From CAYRLW01 sp964425215 (GTDB lineage Bacteria; Spirochaetota; Spirochaetia; Treponematales; Breznakiellaceae): DNA of 41,984 bases. The stretch is from NCBI GenBank assembly GCA_964425215.1, contig CAYRLW010000033.1, positions 1-41,984 on the forward strand. Reading direction: 5' to 3'. Under the pieces are notes generated by a model, which had not been told where the DNA came from, searched no databases, and saw nothing but the letters and a program-made list of their open reading frames with translations. Each line of letters opens with the position of its first letter. Within the stretch, counting starts at the first letter, position 1. This document shows, piece by piece, positions 4,606-11,873 of the stretch. A program made the position numbers and the translations under genes.

Positions 4606-7247
4606 ACAAAGACCTCCTGATCCGGTATTTGAACGCGTATTTCGGTAAACGTATCTTTTTTCGTTCGCAGGCTGATAATTCCCCCCAGTCGCTCTACTTC
4701 CTGGGCCACGGCGCTTAATCCTATGCCCCGACCGCTGTATAAATCCGCCGTCTCCCGACTAGAAAGTCCCCCCGTGAACAGCAAATTCGTGAAAGCTGGG
4801 TCCAGTGTGCCCTCCTGGGAGGAAGAAAACAAGGGTGTCACGTTAAAACCCTTCTCCCTAGCCCGACTTTCGATTTTTTCCACGTCTATCCCCGCCCCAT
4901 CGTCGGTTATAAGAAAAACTATACAGTCATTACTGTACTGGATTTGCAAAGAAACGGTTCCTTCTTCGCTCTTTCCCTTTTGGAGCCTTTCTTCCGGCTC
5001 CTCAATACCGTGGATGACCGCGTTCCGAAAAAGATGAATAAAACTTAGGGTAAGCCCCTCGTAACGATCCTTCCGTACGCGGACGTTGGTTCCTTCGGGG
5101 CTAAAGGGTCGCATTTTTTTTCCCCGTAGCTCCGCCAATTCCAAGGTATGGACCGGAAGCGCGTGGAGCAGTTCAAAGATTGGGGTTGTCCGAAGCCGTT
5201 GAATAACCCGTAATTCCTCTTCCAATTGAAGGTCCCGTATGGTTTGGGGGGACGCAAGGATCTTTTTTCCCAGGGCTTCAAGGGATTCCAGATCCTTCAC
5301 GTCTAAGGAGTAGGTTTCTTCGTTGGCAAGAAATGGGGCCCCCAAGTATCGAAGCAACAGGGCGCGATCTTGATTAAAGGCCTGTTCTATCTCCTGAAGC
5401 CTAAGCGCTTGGGTACCGTGGGCTGGTTCCTCAGCGTAGGGGGAATTCAATAGGATTTTTAGCCGATCCTCGCAGGCTTGAAGGGCCGGAGGGGTGGATA
5501 GCAGGTCCAATTGGAGAAACAGACCCTTAAAGGTGTGTATCTGCCGATAAATCTCCATAGCCTGAGCTTTTCCGACTCCCGAATGGAGGAACCGATCAAA
5601 AGCCTCCGATATATCCAAAAAAAGACGCCGATTGGTTAGGGCGTTCACGACAAAGCGGAGGGTTTTCCGTTCGTCCGTGAGCCGGGTTTCCAATTCTTTT
5701 CGGTAGGTGATATCGTTTAAAACAAGCAAGACCCGGTTGTTCTCCAGGACCCGGAGCCGAAGGGCAACGTTTCGGCCCCCTAGGTTGATTTCTGTGGGGA
5801 GTAAATTGAGTAGCAGGGTTCTTTTATACGGATCCTCCGTTTTTATAGCCCCCGTAACGGCGCGACGGAAAAGGCTCGCCGCTTCGATATTATCGGTGAA
5901 AAGAAGGACATCGATCCTTTTTCCCCCCACCCGGGGCCCGAAAAAGGTGTCGCATTCCCGGCTGTATCCTGGGTCTACCAGTAAGTCAATTCCAAAAGAT
6001 AGGATCCCTTCGCCGGTGTTATCCAAAAGAGACCGGAGTTCCGCGGTACGGTGCTGGACCTCCGTTTCAAGCTTTTCCGTATTGTTTTGAATTACTTCGG
6101 TCATGGCGTTGAATTCCCGTTGAAGTAGACCTATTTCGTCGTTGGCAGCCCCGGAGATGGGGACCCTTTTTTTGCTCTGCGAAAAAAGCTGGGTGGATTG
6201 GGTCAGTTGGGTAATAGGTCGTATAACGATGCGCCGGAGTATGAGCAACAGGAGGGCCGTCAACAAGGTAAGAGAAAAGGCCGTGGTCAACAGTACCGGT
6301 AAAAATCGGGATAATCCGATGCCCCGCTGATAATCGTACAATATAAGGGCGTACCAATCCAATTCTGGAATATACGCGGCGGCGCAAATCCGCTCTCCCT
6401 GGGCAGTATGAACCCATAGGGCGTCGGCGTCGTTGCCGGAACGGGGATTGAGGAGCCGCGTCAGCAGGTCCGATAGATCCTTGCGATCTTTTTCTGCTAC
6501 TAATAGGCGAAAAACCGTACTATGCTCGTTCTCCTGTTTTGAAATACTGCTTTGATCGATCAACGTTGGGTCCGGATGCGCTTGGATTGCCCCATCCCGG
6601 TTAATTAAAATGGGAACGACCCCCTCGTTCCTGGTGGCGATAAAATACCGAATAAAGGAATTTAACGAAAGTCCGGTTCCGCATAGTCCTAGAATGGAAT
6701 TGTCTTGGCGGATGATTACGTTCACCCAAATTTTGGTATCCCGTATGGCCCTATCGTAATTAACGTTTAAGGCGTAGCCGTTAACTTTTTGGATTGTGGA
6801 AAAGTACCATTGATCGGATAATTCATTCGCCTTGAGGGTGTACCGAAGCTCCTTCCCGGTGTAGATTCCCGTGTTATCGTTAAAATAATAATGGAGCGAT
6901 TTGTTTACGATAAAAAAATAGTCTCCGTCTCGGAAATGGTGGCGGTAACTTTCTAATTCTTCAAAAGCTTTCTGGGTTAAAGCCGGATCGGTTTCCCGCA
7001 TTGCCCATTCCTTAAGGATCGGTGTATCGGCCATTTTAAGCGCTAGGGCGAGCTCTTGTTTAATGGGAGCCGATAGGCCTGTTTTTTCCTTTAGCACGTA
7101 TTGGATCGCGAAATCCCGGCCCAACTGACGGGCTATGCCGTTTTGGGAAACCAAAAAGGCCCCTATGGTAGCCCCAATTATGCCGACGTAGGCGGCTAGG
7201 ACGATTAGTAAAAATTTTCGCTGTAAACTTTTTATAGGCGGGGCCAT
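4602..7247 (-). CDS. Membrane CheA-like sensor kinase (Cache-HAMP-PAS-Hpt-HATPase)
   Basis: An 881-residue sensor kinase. TM1 (about 11-34) is followed by an extracytoplasmic dCache-like domain (about 40-310), TM2 (about 315-338), HAMP (about 338-390), a coiled coil and a PAS-like region (about 405-520). Next come an Hpt-like segment with IHTFKG (H571 is the likely phosphosite) and a CheA-type ATPase: N-box HLFRNAVIHGIE near 738-749, DDGAGID near 782-788 and GRGIG near 839-843. There is no C-terminal CheW domain. It thus joins a chemoreceptor-like sensor to a CheA-type catalytic core in one chain. The start at MAPPIKSL is preferred because upstream residues do not look like protein. No clear Shine-Dalgarno sequence is visible, and a TTGACA lies only 30 bp upstream. 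Confidence 0.82.
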   Translation of the reverse strand: MAPPIKSLQRKFLLIVLAAYVGIIGATIGAFLVSQNGIARQLGRDFAIQYVLKEKTGLSAPIKQELALALKMADTPILKEWAMRETDPALTQKAFEELESYRHHFRDGDYFFIVNKSLHYYFNDNTGIYTGKELRYTLKANELSDQWYFSTIQKVNGYALNVNYDRAIRDTKIWVNVIIRQDNSILGLCGTGLSLNSFIRYFIATRNEGVVPILINRDGAIQAHPDPTLIDQSSISKQENEHSTVFRLLVAEKDRKDLSDLLTRLLNPRSGNDADALWVHTAQGERICAAAYIPELDWYALILYDYQRGIGLSRFLPVLLTTAFSLTLLTALLLLILRRIVIRPITQLTQSTQLFSQSKKRVPISGAANDEIGLLQREFNAMTEVIQNNTEKLETEVQHRTAELRSLLDNTGEGILSFGIDLLVDPGYSRECDTFFGPRVGGKRIDVLLFTDNIEAASLFRRAVTGAIKTEDPYKRTLLLNLLPTEINLGGRNVALRLRVLENNRVLLVLNDITYRKELETRLTDERKTLRFVVNALTNRRLFLDISEAFDRFLHSGVGKAQAMEIYRQIHTFKGLFLQLDLLSTPPALQACEDRLKILLNSPYAEEPAHGTQALRLQEIEQAFNQDRALLLRYLGAPFLANEETYSLDVKDLESLEALGKKILASPQTIRDLQLEEELRVIQRLRTTPIFELLHALPVHTLELAELRGKKMRPFSPEGTNVRVRKDRYEGLTLSFIHLFRNAVIHGIEEPEERLQKGKSEEGTVSLQIQYSNDCIVFLITDDGAGIDVEKIESRAREKGFNVTPLFSSSQEGTLDPAFTNLLFTGGLSSRETADLYSGRGIGLSAVAQEVERLGGIISLRTKKDTFTEIRVQIPDQEVFV

Positions 7248-7354
7248 GGCTATTATTCTTATAGGAGTTCCGCACCTGTCAAGGGTATACGGAAAGAATA
7301 CAGCGGAAAGGACGATTTTAGTTGTTTCTCCAATTCGCCGATACATTAAGAGCG

Positions 7355-8659
7355 ATGAAGCTGTTACCCCATAATCATCCCATTAGAACTATTTGGAATA
7401 GTACCGTCCTCCTGGGAATTCTGACCTTTTTGTTTGTCATTACCTACCGTGTCGTTTTTGGAACCTTCGTTCCCGATACCATTTATTACGTGTTGATTGG
7501 ACTTTTTACCCTTGATATAGGGATAAATTTTATAACCCGGGTAAAAAAGGGGCACCGGCGCTACGATACCCTACCAGAGGTGGCGCGGTATTACCTGAGA
7601 ACCTGGTTTTTTTTGGATTTTATCGCCGCTTTCCCAACGGAATTGGTTCTGGTGGCCCTTTTCGGCCCCCTGCACCCGGATTCTCCCTTTTGGGGGGTAT
7701 ACCTGCTCCTCCAACTGCTAACACTCGTTAAACTTTTAAAGGTAGGTAGGATATTTTCGGAATTACAGGAAGCCCTGGGCCTGATTCCCGCGGTTCAGCG
7801 GCTCCTCCTATTTGGATACTGGCTTTTGGCGACAATCCATCTAATTGCCCTTGGATGGATTTTGATAGGGGCGGGAGAACGGGATCGATCGTCGGCGGAC
7901 CAATATTTACGGGCCCTCTATTGGGCTACCACGACGATTTCCACTATCGGGTACGGGGACTATACCCCCGACCACAATAGCAATAATCAGATAGCCTACA
8001 CCATACTGATACAACTCTTCGGTGTGGGAATGTTCTCGTACGTAATCGCCAACGTGTCGAGCCTTATGTCTAACCTGGACGTGGCTAAAACCGCGTACCG
8101 GCGACGACTCGACGAAATTAACGCTTTTTTGTACGCCCAAAAAATTCCCTCGGACCTGCAAAACCGGGTCCGGGACTATTATTCCTACCTTTGGGAACAG
8201 CAACGGGGTGTTAGTTCAATCCAGCTTTTAAACGATTTTCCGCGGAGCATAAGCCAAGAAATACTTTTGTTCTTGAATAAGGAAGTCCTGGACCGGGTAG
8301 AACTGTTCCGGGGCGCCAATGAACTATTCATTCGGGAAGCGGTACAATTATTAAGACCGGAAGTGTTTATTCCCGGAGAATATATAATCCGCCAAGGTGA
8401 ATACGGGGATTGTATGTATTTCCTCACCAGCGGTGAAGTTAAAATTCTCGTAGATGGTGCGGAAGTAGCCCGTCTTGGTCCAGGAACCTTCTTCGGCGAA
8501 ACGGCCCTAATGGAAAACATCCACCGAAACGCCACGGTCATAGCCCTGGAATATTGTACCGGCTACCGTCTCGCCCGGTCGGATTTTGATGGCCTCCGGT
8601 CGAAATATCCCGAGTTCAACCGCCAAGTTCAAACCGTTGTGGCGGGAAGAAAACGATAG
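7355..8659 (+). CDS. Cyclic-nucleotide-gated K+ channel, SthK-like
   Basis: A 434-residue six-helix potassium channel with a C-terminal cyclic-nucleotide-binding domain. Selectivity-filter motif TIGYGD is at about 197-202, preceded by TTIS. The S4 region (LLTLVKLLKVGRIF) has few basic residues, suggesting a weak voltage sensor. A C-linker of about 80 residues leads to the binding domain, with GEYIIRQGEYGDCMYFL and the phosphate-binding cassette FFGETALMENIHRNATV. The closest well-known relative by architecture and length is SthK of Spirochaeta thermophila. An upstream in-frame TTG at 7322 is a less likely start. It is divergent from the CheA-like operon with about 107 bp between them. Confidence 0.9.
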   Translation: MKLLPHNHPIRTIWNSTVLLGILTFLFVITYRVVFGTFVPDTIYYVLIGLFTLDIGINFITRVKKGHRRYDTLPEVARYYLRTWFFLDFIAAFPTELVLVALFGPLHPDSPFWGVYLLLQLLTLVKLLKVGRIFSELQEALGLIPAVQRLLLFGYWLLATIHLIALGWILIGAGERDRSSADQYLRALYWATTTISTIGYGDYTPDHNSNNQIAYTILIQLFGVGMFSYVIANVSSLMSNLDVAKTAYRRRLDEINAFLYAQKIPSDLQNRVRDYYSYLWEQQRGVSSIQLLNDFPRSISQEILLFLNKEVLDRVELFRGANELFIREAVQLLRPEVFIPGEYIIRQGEYGDCMYFLTSGEVKILVDGAEVARLGPGTFFGETALMENIHRNATVIALEYCTGYRLARSDFDGLRSKYPEFNRQVQTVVAGRKR

Positions 8660-8676
8660 GTGGGGGCGGCTCGTAA

Positions 8677-9249
8677 TTGTATTTCATAACCCATTATTAC
8701 AATAAGAGGCTCACGCCCCTCAGGACCCTCTCGGAGTTGGCCGATGAAGACGCCCTGACGTTGATGGAGAAGCTTTTTTCAGACGATACGGAATTCGGGA
8801 AAAGATTCGCCGATCCTATCGCGTATCTTCGGGGGCGTCGAGCCACCGAAGGGTGGGTTCGACGTGAATTTATAAAAAAAGGGCGGACGCCTAAGGAAGA
8901 GTATCCGTTGTACTTTGTTTTTGGCGAATCTCAATGGATAGAGCGACAGATTCCGAAGGATTTCGTACCGGGTAAACTCAGTGTTTCCCTCGATGAATTT
9001 TCATTAAACGATGTAAGTTTCACGTATCCAGACAGCATGATTTCCAAATGGTTCGGCGATGACAAACCGGTTGAGTATTACGATCCGAGATACCATGGTA
9101 AAGTATTCACTAAAAGCGAAATCATCGAGATCGTCGATACCCTAGGAATCCCTGAATATTCCTGGAATACTGGCTTGCCGGACAATTTGGCGCCGTATAT
9201 CGAAGCTCAAGTGTGGAATAGGGACCCGATTCGGTGCTATATATCCTAA
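8677..9249 (+). CDS. Conserved hypothetical protein, about 190 aa
   Basis: A soluble, acidic 190-residue protein with no signal peptide or membrane segment. I recognise it only as a member of an uncharacterised bacterial family; no catalytic motif is evident. Aromatic-rich stretches such as EYPLYFVFGESQW and PVEYYDPRYHGKVFT suggest a compact globular fold. It starts at a TTG (8677) with a G-rich ribosome-binding region (aggtgggggcgg) before it. It lies 17 bp after the channel gene and may be co-transcribed with it. Its end overlaps the convergent dehydrogenase gene by 4 bp. Confidence 0.7.
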   Translation: MYFITHYYNKRLTPLRTLSELADEDALTLMEKLFSDDTEFGKRFADPIAYLRGRRATEGWVRREFIKKGRTPKEEYPLYFVFGESQWIERQIPKDFVPGKLSVSLDEFSLNDVSFTYPDSMISKWFGDDKPVEYYDPRYHGKVFTKSEIIEIVDTLGIPEYSWNTGLPDNLAPYIEAQVWNRDPIRCYIS

Positions 9250-10064
9250 CTTCGAACCGTTTCCCATCTGTTTCCTATAAAACGTACCACTAAGGACAAG
9301 GGTAAACGGTTTCCAGCCCAACGTATCAACCTATTTACCCTGCCGGGGATAAAAATTCGTTTTCCTTTTAACGCCGCGTCGATAGTCGCCGAAGCCACGT
9401 ATCCTATGTTTTTCGTGGTTATCCACCCGATGAGACCTTGGGCTTCGATCCCTTGGATAGCTCCCCGTGTGGTGGGCAAGCCAGCGGGGCAGAGGGCGGT
9501 TACCGTACAATTTTTTAACCGTAATTCTTCTCGTAGGGCCAAAGAGAAGTCCAAAATGAATCGTTTGGAGGCTGCGTATAATGCCTTATGGGGCATGGGG
9601 TAAAAAGCCGCAAGGCTTGAGACGTTTATTATAAATGGACGATTTTTCTTTAGGGTAAGATTTTGTGGCGTGTTCAGGTATCTAAGAGTTTCATGGATAA
9701 GTTCCACCAAGGCTTCCACGTTGACCCTTAAAAGGGTAAGTACTTCTTTTCGAGACCTTTCAAAAAAGGTTCCTTCGTAATCCACTCCCGCTACATTAAT
9801 TATTCCCTGTAAAGAGAGAGCTTTTTCTTTAAGGGTTATAAATAGTAGATCCCGAGATTCTCTCTCTAACAGATCACAATCTTGGTATTCAACCATGACC
9901 TTATAGGTTCTTTTTAATGAATCTGCCAACGTATCAAGAGATTCGGAGTCCATATCGGTAAGAAAAAGATTCCACCCTCGACTGGCGCATTCCACCGCGA
10001 AGGCCTTGCCCAAACCTCCAGAAGCTCCGGTGATGAAAACAAATTGCGTATCTCTGGTATTCAT
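9246..10064 (-). CDS. Short-chain dehydrogenase/reductase (SDR)
   Basis: A classical SDR of 272 residues, an NAD(P)-dependent oxidoreductase. It shows the Rossmann motif TGASGGLG near residues 13-20, NVAG in place of NNAG near 90, the catalytic serine in NVSS and the YAASK active site. Substrate cannot be read from sequence; the C-terminal hydrophobic and basic segment (IRWAGNRLPLSLVVRFIGNRW) resembles SDRs that act on lipids or sterols at membranes. The start at MNTRDTQ is chosen because ggaggag precedes it. It is divergent from the second SDR plus TetR pair and shares their operator region. Confidence 0.85.
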   Translation of the reverse strand: MNTRDTQFVFITGASGGLGKAFAVECASRGWNLFLTDMDSESLDTLADSLKRTYKVMVEYQDCDLLERESRDLLFITLKEKALSLQGIINVAGVDYEGTFFERSRKEVLTLLRVNVEALVELIHETLRYLNTPQNLTLKKNRPFIINVSSLAAFYPMPHKALYAASKRFILDFSLALREELRLKNCTVTALCPAGLPTTRGAIQGIEAQGLIGWITTKNIGYVASATIDAALKGKRIFIPGRVNRLIRWAGNRLPLSLVVRFIGNRWETVRS

Positions 10065-10118
10065 AATTCTCCTCCCTGCGTTCATTCTCCAATTTTTATG
10101 AGAATGATTGTTATCGTG

Positions 10119-10147
10119 AAGATATCATAATGACGATAATATGTCAA
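10119..10147 (-). promoter_or_regulatory. Promoter of the leftward SDR gene
   Basis: Minus-strand TTGACA (10147-10142) and TATCTT (10124-10119) have a 17-bp spacer, close to the sigma-70 consensus. The -35 box touches the first AAACATATGTTT palindrome (10146-10157), so a bound repressor would block it. Confidence 0.6.
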
Positions 10148-10196
10148 ACATATGTTTAAAACATATTGACTAAACATATGTTTTATACATATGTTT
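10146..10196. promoter_or_regulatory. Three operator palindromes, probable TetR sites
   Basis: Two perfect 12-bp palindromes AAACATATGTTT lie at 10146-10157 and 10172-10183, and a near copy (atacatatgttt) at 10185-10196. The second falls in the spacer and the third on the -10 region of a rightward promoter (TTGACT 10166-10171, TATGTT 10190-10195, 18-bp spacer). The TetR gene at 11121 is the obvious candidate regulator of both divergent SDR genes and of itself. Confidence 0.7.
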
Positions 10197-10214
10197 ATTT
10201 ATAAGGAGTCACAT

Positions 10215-11090
10215 ATGGAAAGGAAAATCGCTGTTATAACCGGAGCTACCTCAGGAATTGGGTTTTACGTAGCGTTAGGGTTGTTGAAAAAGGGGTTTTA
10301 CGTAATTGGAACAGGGCGTTCAGAAAGACGTTGCGATGTAGCTGAAACCGCTTTAAAAAGCATTTCCCAGTCAGAAAATATTAGTTTTTTGAGCGCAGAT
10401 TTAGCGTCCCAGGGGGAGATACAAAGGCTGGCAATGGAAATAAAAAACCATAATAAGGTTTTAACCCGGGGCGGACTTGATGTTTTGATACATAACGCCG
10501 CAACTTTTTCTCGTTGGTTTTCTTTGACCAGCGAAGGAATCGAACTGCAGTGGGCTGTAAACTATTTGTCTTCCTTTCTTTTATCTCAGCTTTTATTGTC
10601 CCAGCTATCCGCCGTTAGCGATGGACGGATAATCGTAACGAGCTCTGGGTCGCACTTTAACACTCGGATACATTGGGACGATGTATTGCTTCGGCGATGC
10701 TACTCGGCTCTTTGGGCGTATAAACAGTCAAAACTCGCCCTAGTCTTATTTGCGAAAGAATTTAATGAAAAAATGAAAAGTCAATCGGGAGTGCGGTGTT
10801 TCGCGGTGGATCCCGGTTTGGTCGCTACGGATATTGGTTTAAAAGGTACCAGTGTTCTTACTAAATGGGTGTGGAAATTCAGAAAACTCCAAGGTGTGCC
10901 TCCGGAGCGGGGCGCAATGACGACCGTATTTGTGGCTACAGAAAATCGTGAAGTTTTGGGGGATCATCTTTATTGGAAGGATTCAAAGCCCAATAAACCA
11001 TCACCCTACGTTTACGAAGGTAATTATGGAAAACGTCTTTGGACGCTTTCGGAAAGAATGTGCGACCCATTTTCAGGAAGCCTGTTATAG
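10215..11090 (+). CDS. Short-chain dehydrogenase/reductase, retinol-dehydrogenase-like
   Basis: A 291-residue SDR with TGATSGIG at about 8-15, HNAA near 88-91 (the NNAG position), the catalytic serine in VTSSGS and a YkqSK active-site segment seen as AYKQSK. The overall pattern (NYLSSFLLSQLLL, DPGLVATDIG) resembles the retinol-dehydrogenase-like or WW-domain oxidoreductase-like SDR subgroup, so an NADP-dependent lipid or carbonyl reductase is likely. The start is ATG 10215 with aaggag at 10203-10208. It precedes the TetR gene by 30 bp and is probably co-transcribed with it under the operator array upstream. AT-rich codon use stands out slightly from its neighbours. Confidence 0.85.
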   Translation: MERKIAVITGATSGIGFYVALGLLKKGFYVIGTGRSERRCDVAETALKSISQSENISFLSADLASQGEIQRLAMEIKNHNKVLTRGGLDVLIHNAATFSRWFSLTSEGIELQWAVNYLSSFLLSQLLLSQLSAVSDGRIIVTSSGSHFNTRIHWDDVLLRRCYSALWAYKQSKLALVLFAKEFNEKMKSQSGVRCFAVDPGLVATDIGLKGTSVLTKWVWKFRKLQGVPPERGAMTTVFVATENREVLGDHLYWKDSKPNKPSPYVYEGNYGKRLWTLSERMCDPFSGSLL

Positions 11091-11120
11091 AGGTATACTA
11101 ATGAACCGGGGGCTGTAAGT

Positions 11121-11807
11121 ATGGATACGCGACGAGATCAGGCAAAGGAACAAATACTTCAAGCCACAATTACCTGTATTGAAAAATGGGGTATCGCTGG
11201 GGTTACCGCCCGTAGGGTAGCTCAAATAGCGGGAGTGAATATAGCTGCGATAAATTATTATTTTGGTACAAAAGAAAATTTATTGAACGAGACGTTTAAA
11301 ACTACTAGTGAACACCTTTCTTTGGACACTGGAATGCTTCTTTCGGCTAAGAGCCTTTCGAGTTTTTCACTTATAAAAATATTTTTAACCTTTATAAGCA
11401 TCGGTATCCATAAATACCCGCGCCTGGTCCATACGTTTATTAACAATCCAGACGTAGCTCCGGAATACTTACAATCCCTCCAAGATAATTTCCATGTTTT
11501 CGTACGGAGCGCGGCAGAATGTATGGTACATGAAAATCCCTCTATTGTACCAATAGATGCGGAGCGGTCTATAGTACAAATGATCTATGGGGTTTTGGGT
11601 ACGTCGCTTACTTTTATGATAAACGAAACAGGTTGGGGCGATCTTTCCAATCCTTCCCTACGGGAGGCTTATATTGATTTTCTCGTTTCCCGTTATATAA
11701 CCTGGGTATCCTTGGACCAAATAACGCGCGAACGCCCAATGGTTGAACGATATTTGACATTGCTATTCGATTCGGATTGGCCCGGCCCTAAAAAAAGCTC
11801 CGACTAA
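11121..11807 (+). CDS. TetR-family transcriptional regulator
   Basis: A 228-residue regulator. The N-terminal TetR helix-turn-helix is clear: ILQATITCIEKWGIAGVTARRVAQIAGVNIAAINYYFGTKENLL at about residues 12-55, followed by an all-helical ligand-binding region with no recognisable ligand signature. It is the second gene of the SDR-TetR unit. The 12-bp palindromes at 10146-10196 are of typical size for TetR operators, so it probably represses both divergent SDR promoters and is released by the SDR substrate or a related small molecule. That assignment is inferred from position. Confidence 0.88.
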   Translation: MDTRRDQAKEQILQATITCIEKWGIAGVTARRVAQIAGVNIAAINYYFGTKENLLNETFKTTSEHLSLDTGMLLSAKSLSSFSLIKIFLTFISIGIHKYPRLVHTFINNPDVAPEYLQSLQDNFHVFVRSAAECMVHENPSIVPIDAERSIVQMIYGVLGTSLTFMINETGWGDLSNPSLREAYIDFLVSRYITWVSLDQITRERPMVERYLTLLFDSDWPGPKKSSD

Positions 11808-11873
11808 GGGAACTAAGATTAGAAGCCTCAATTGAAGAGTTTGTTTTAAGACGATACACTGACTTCTATACCT

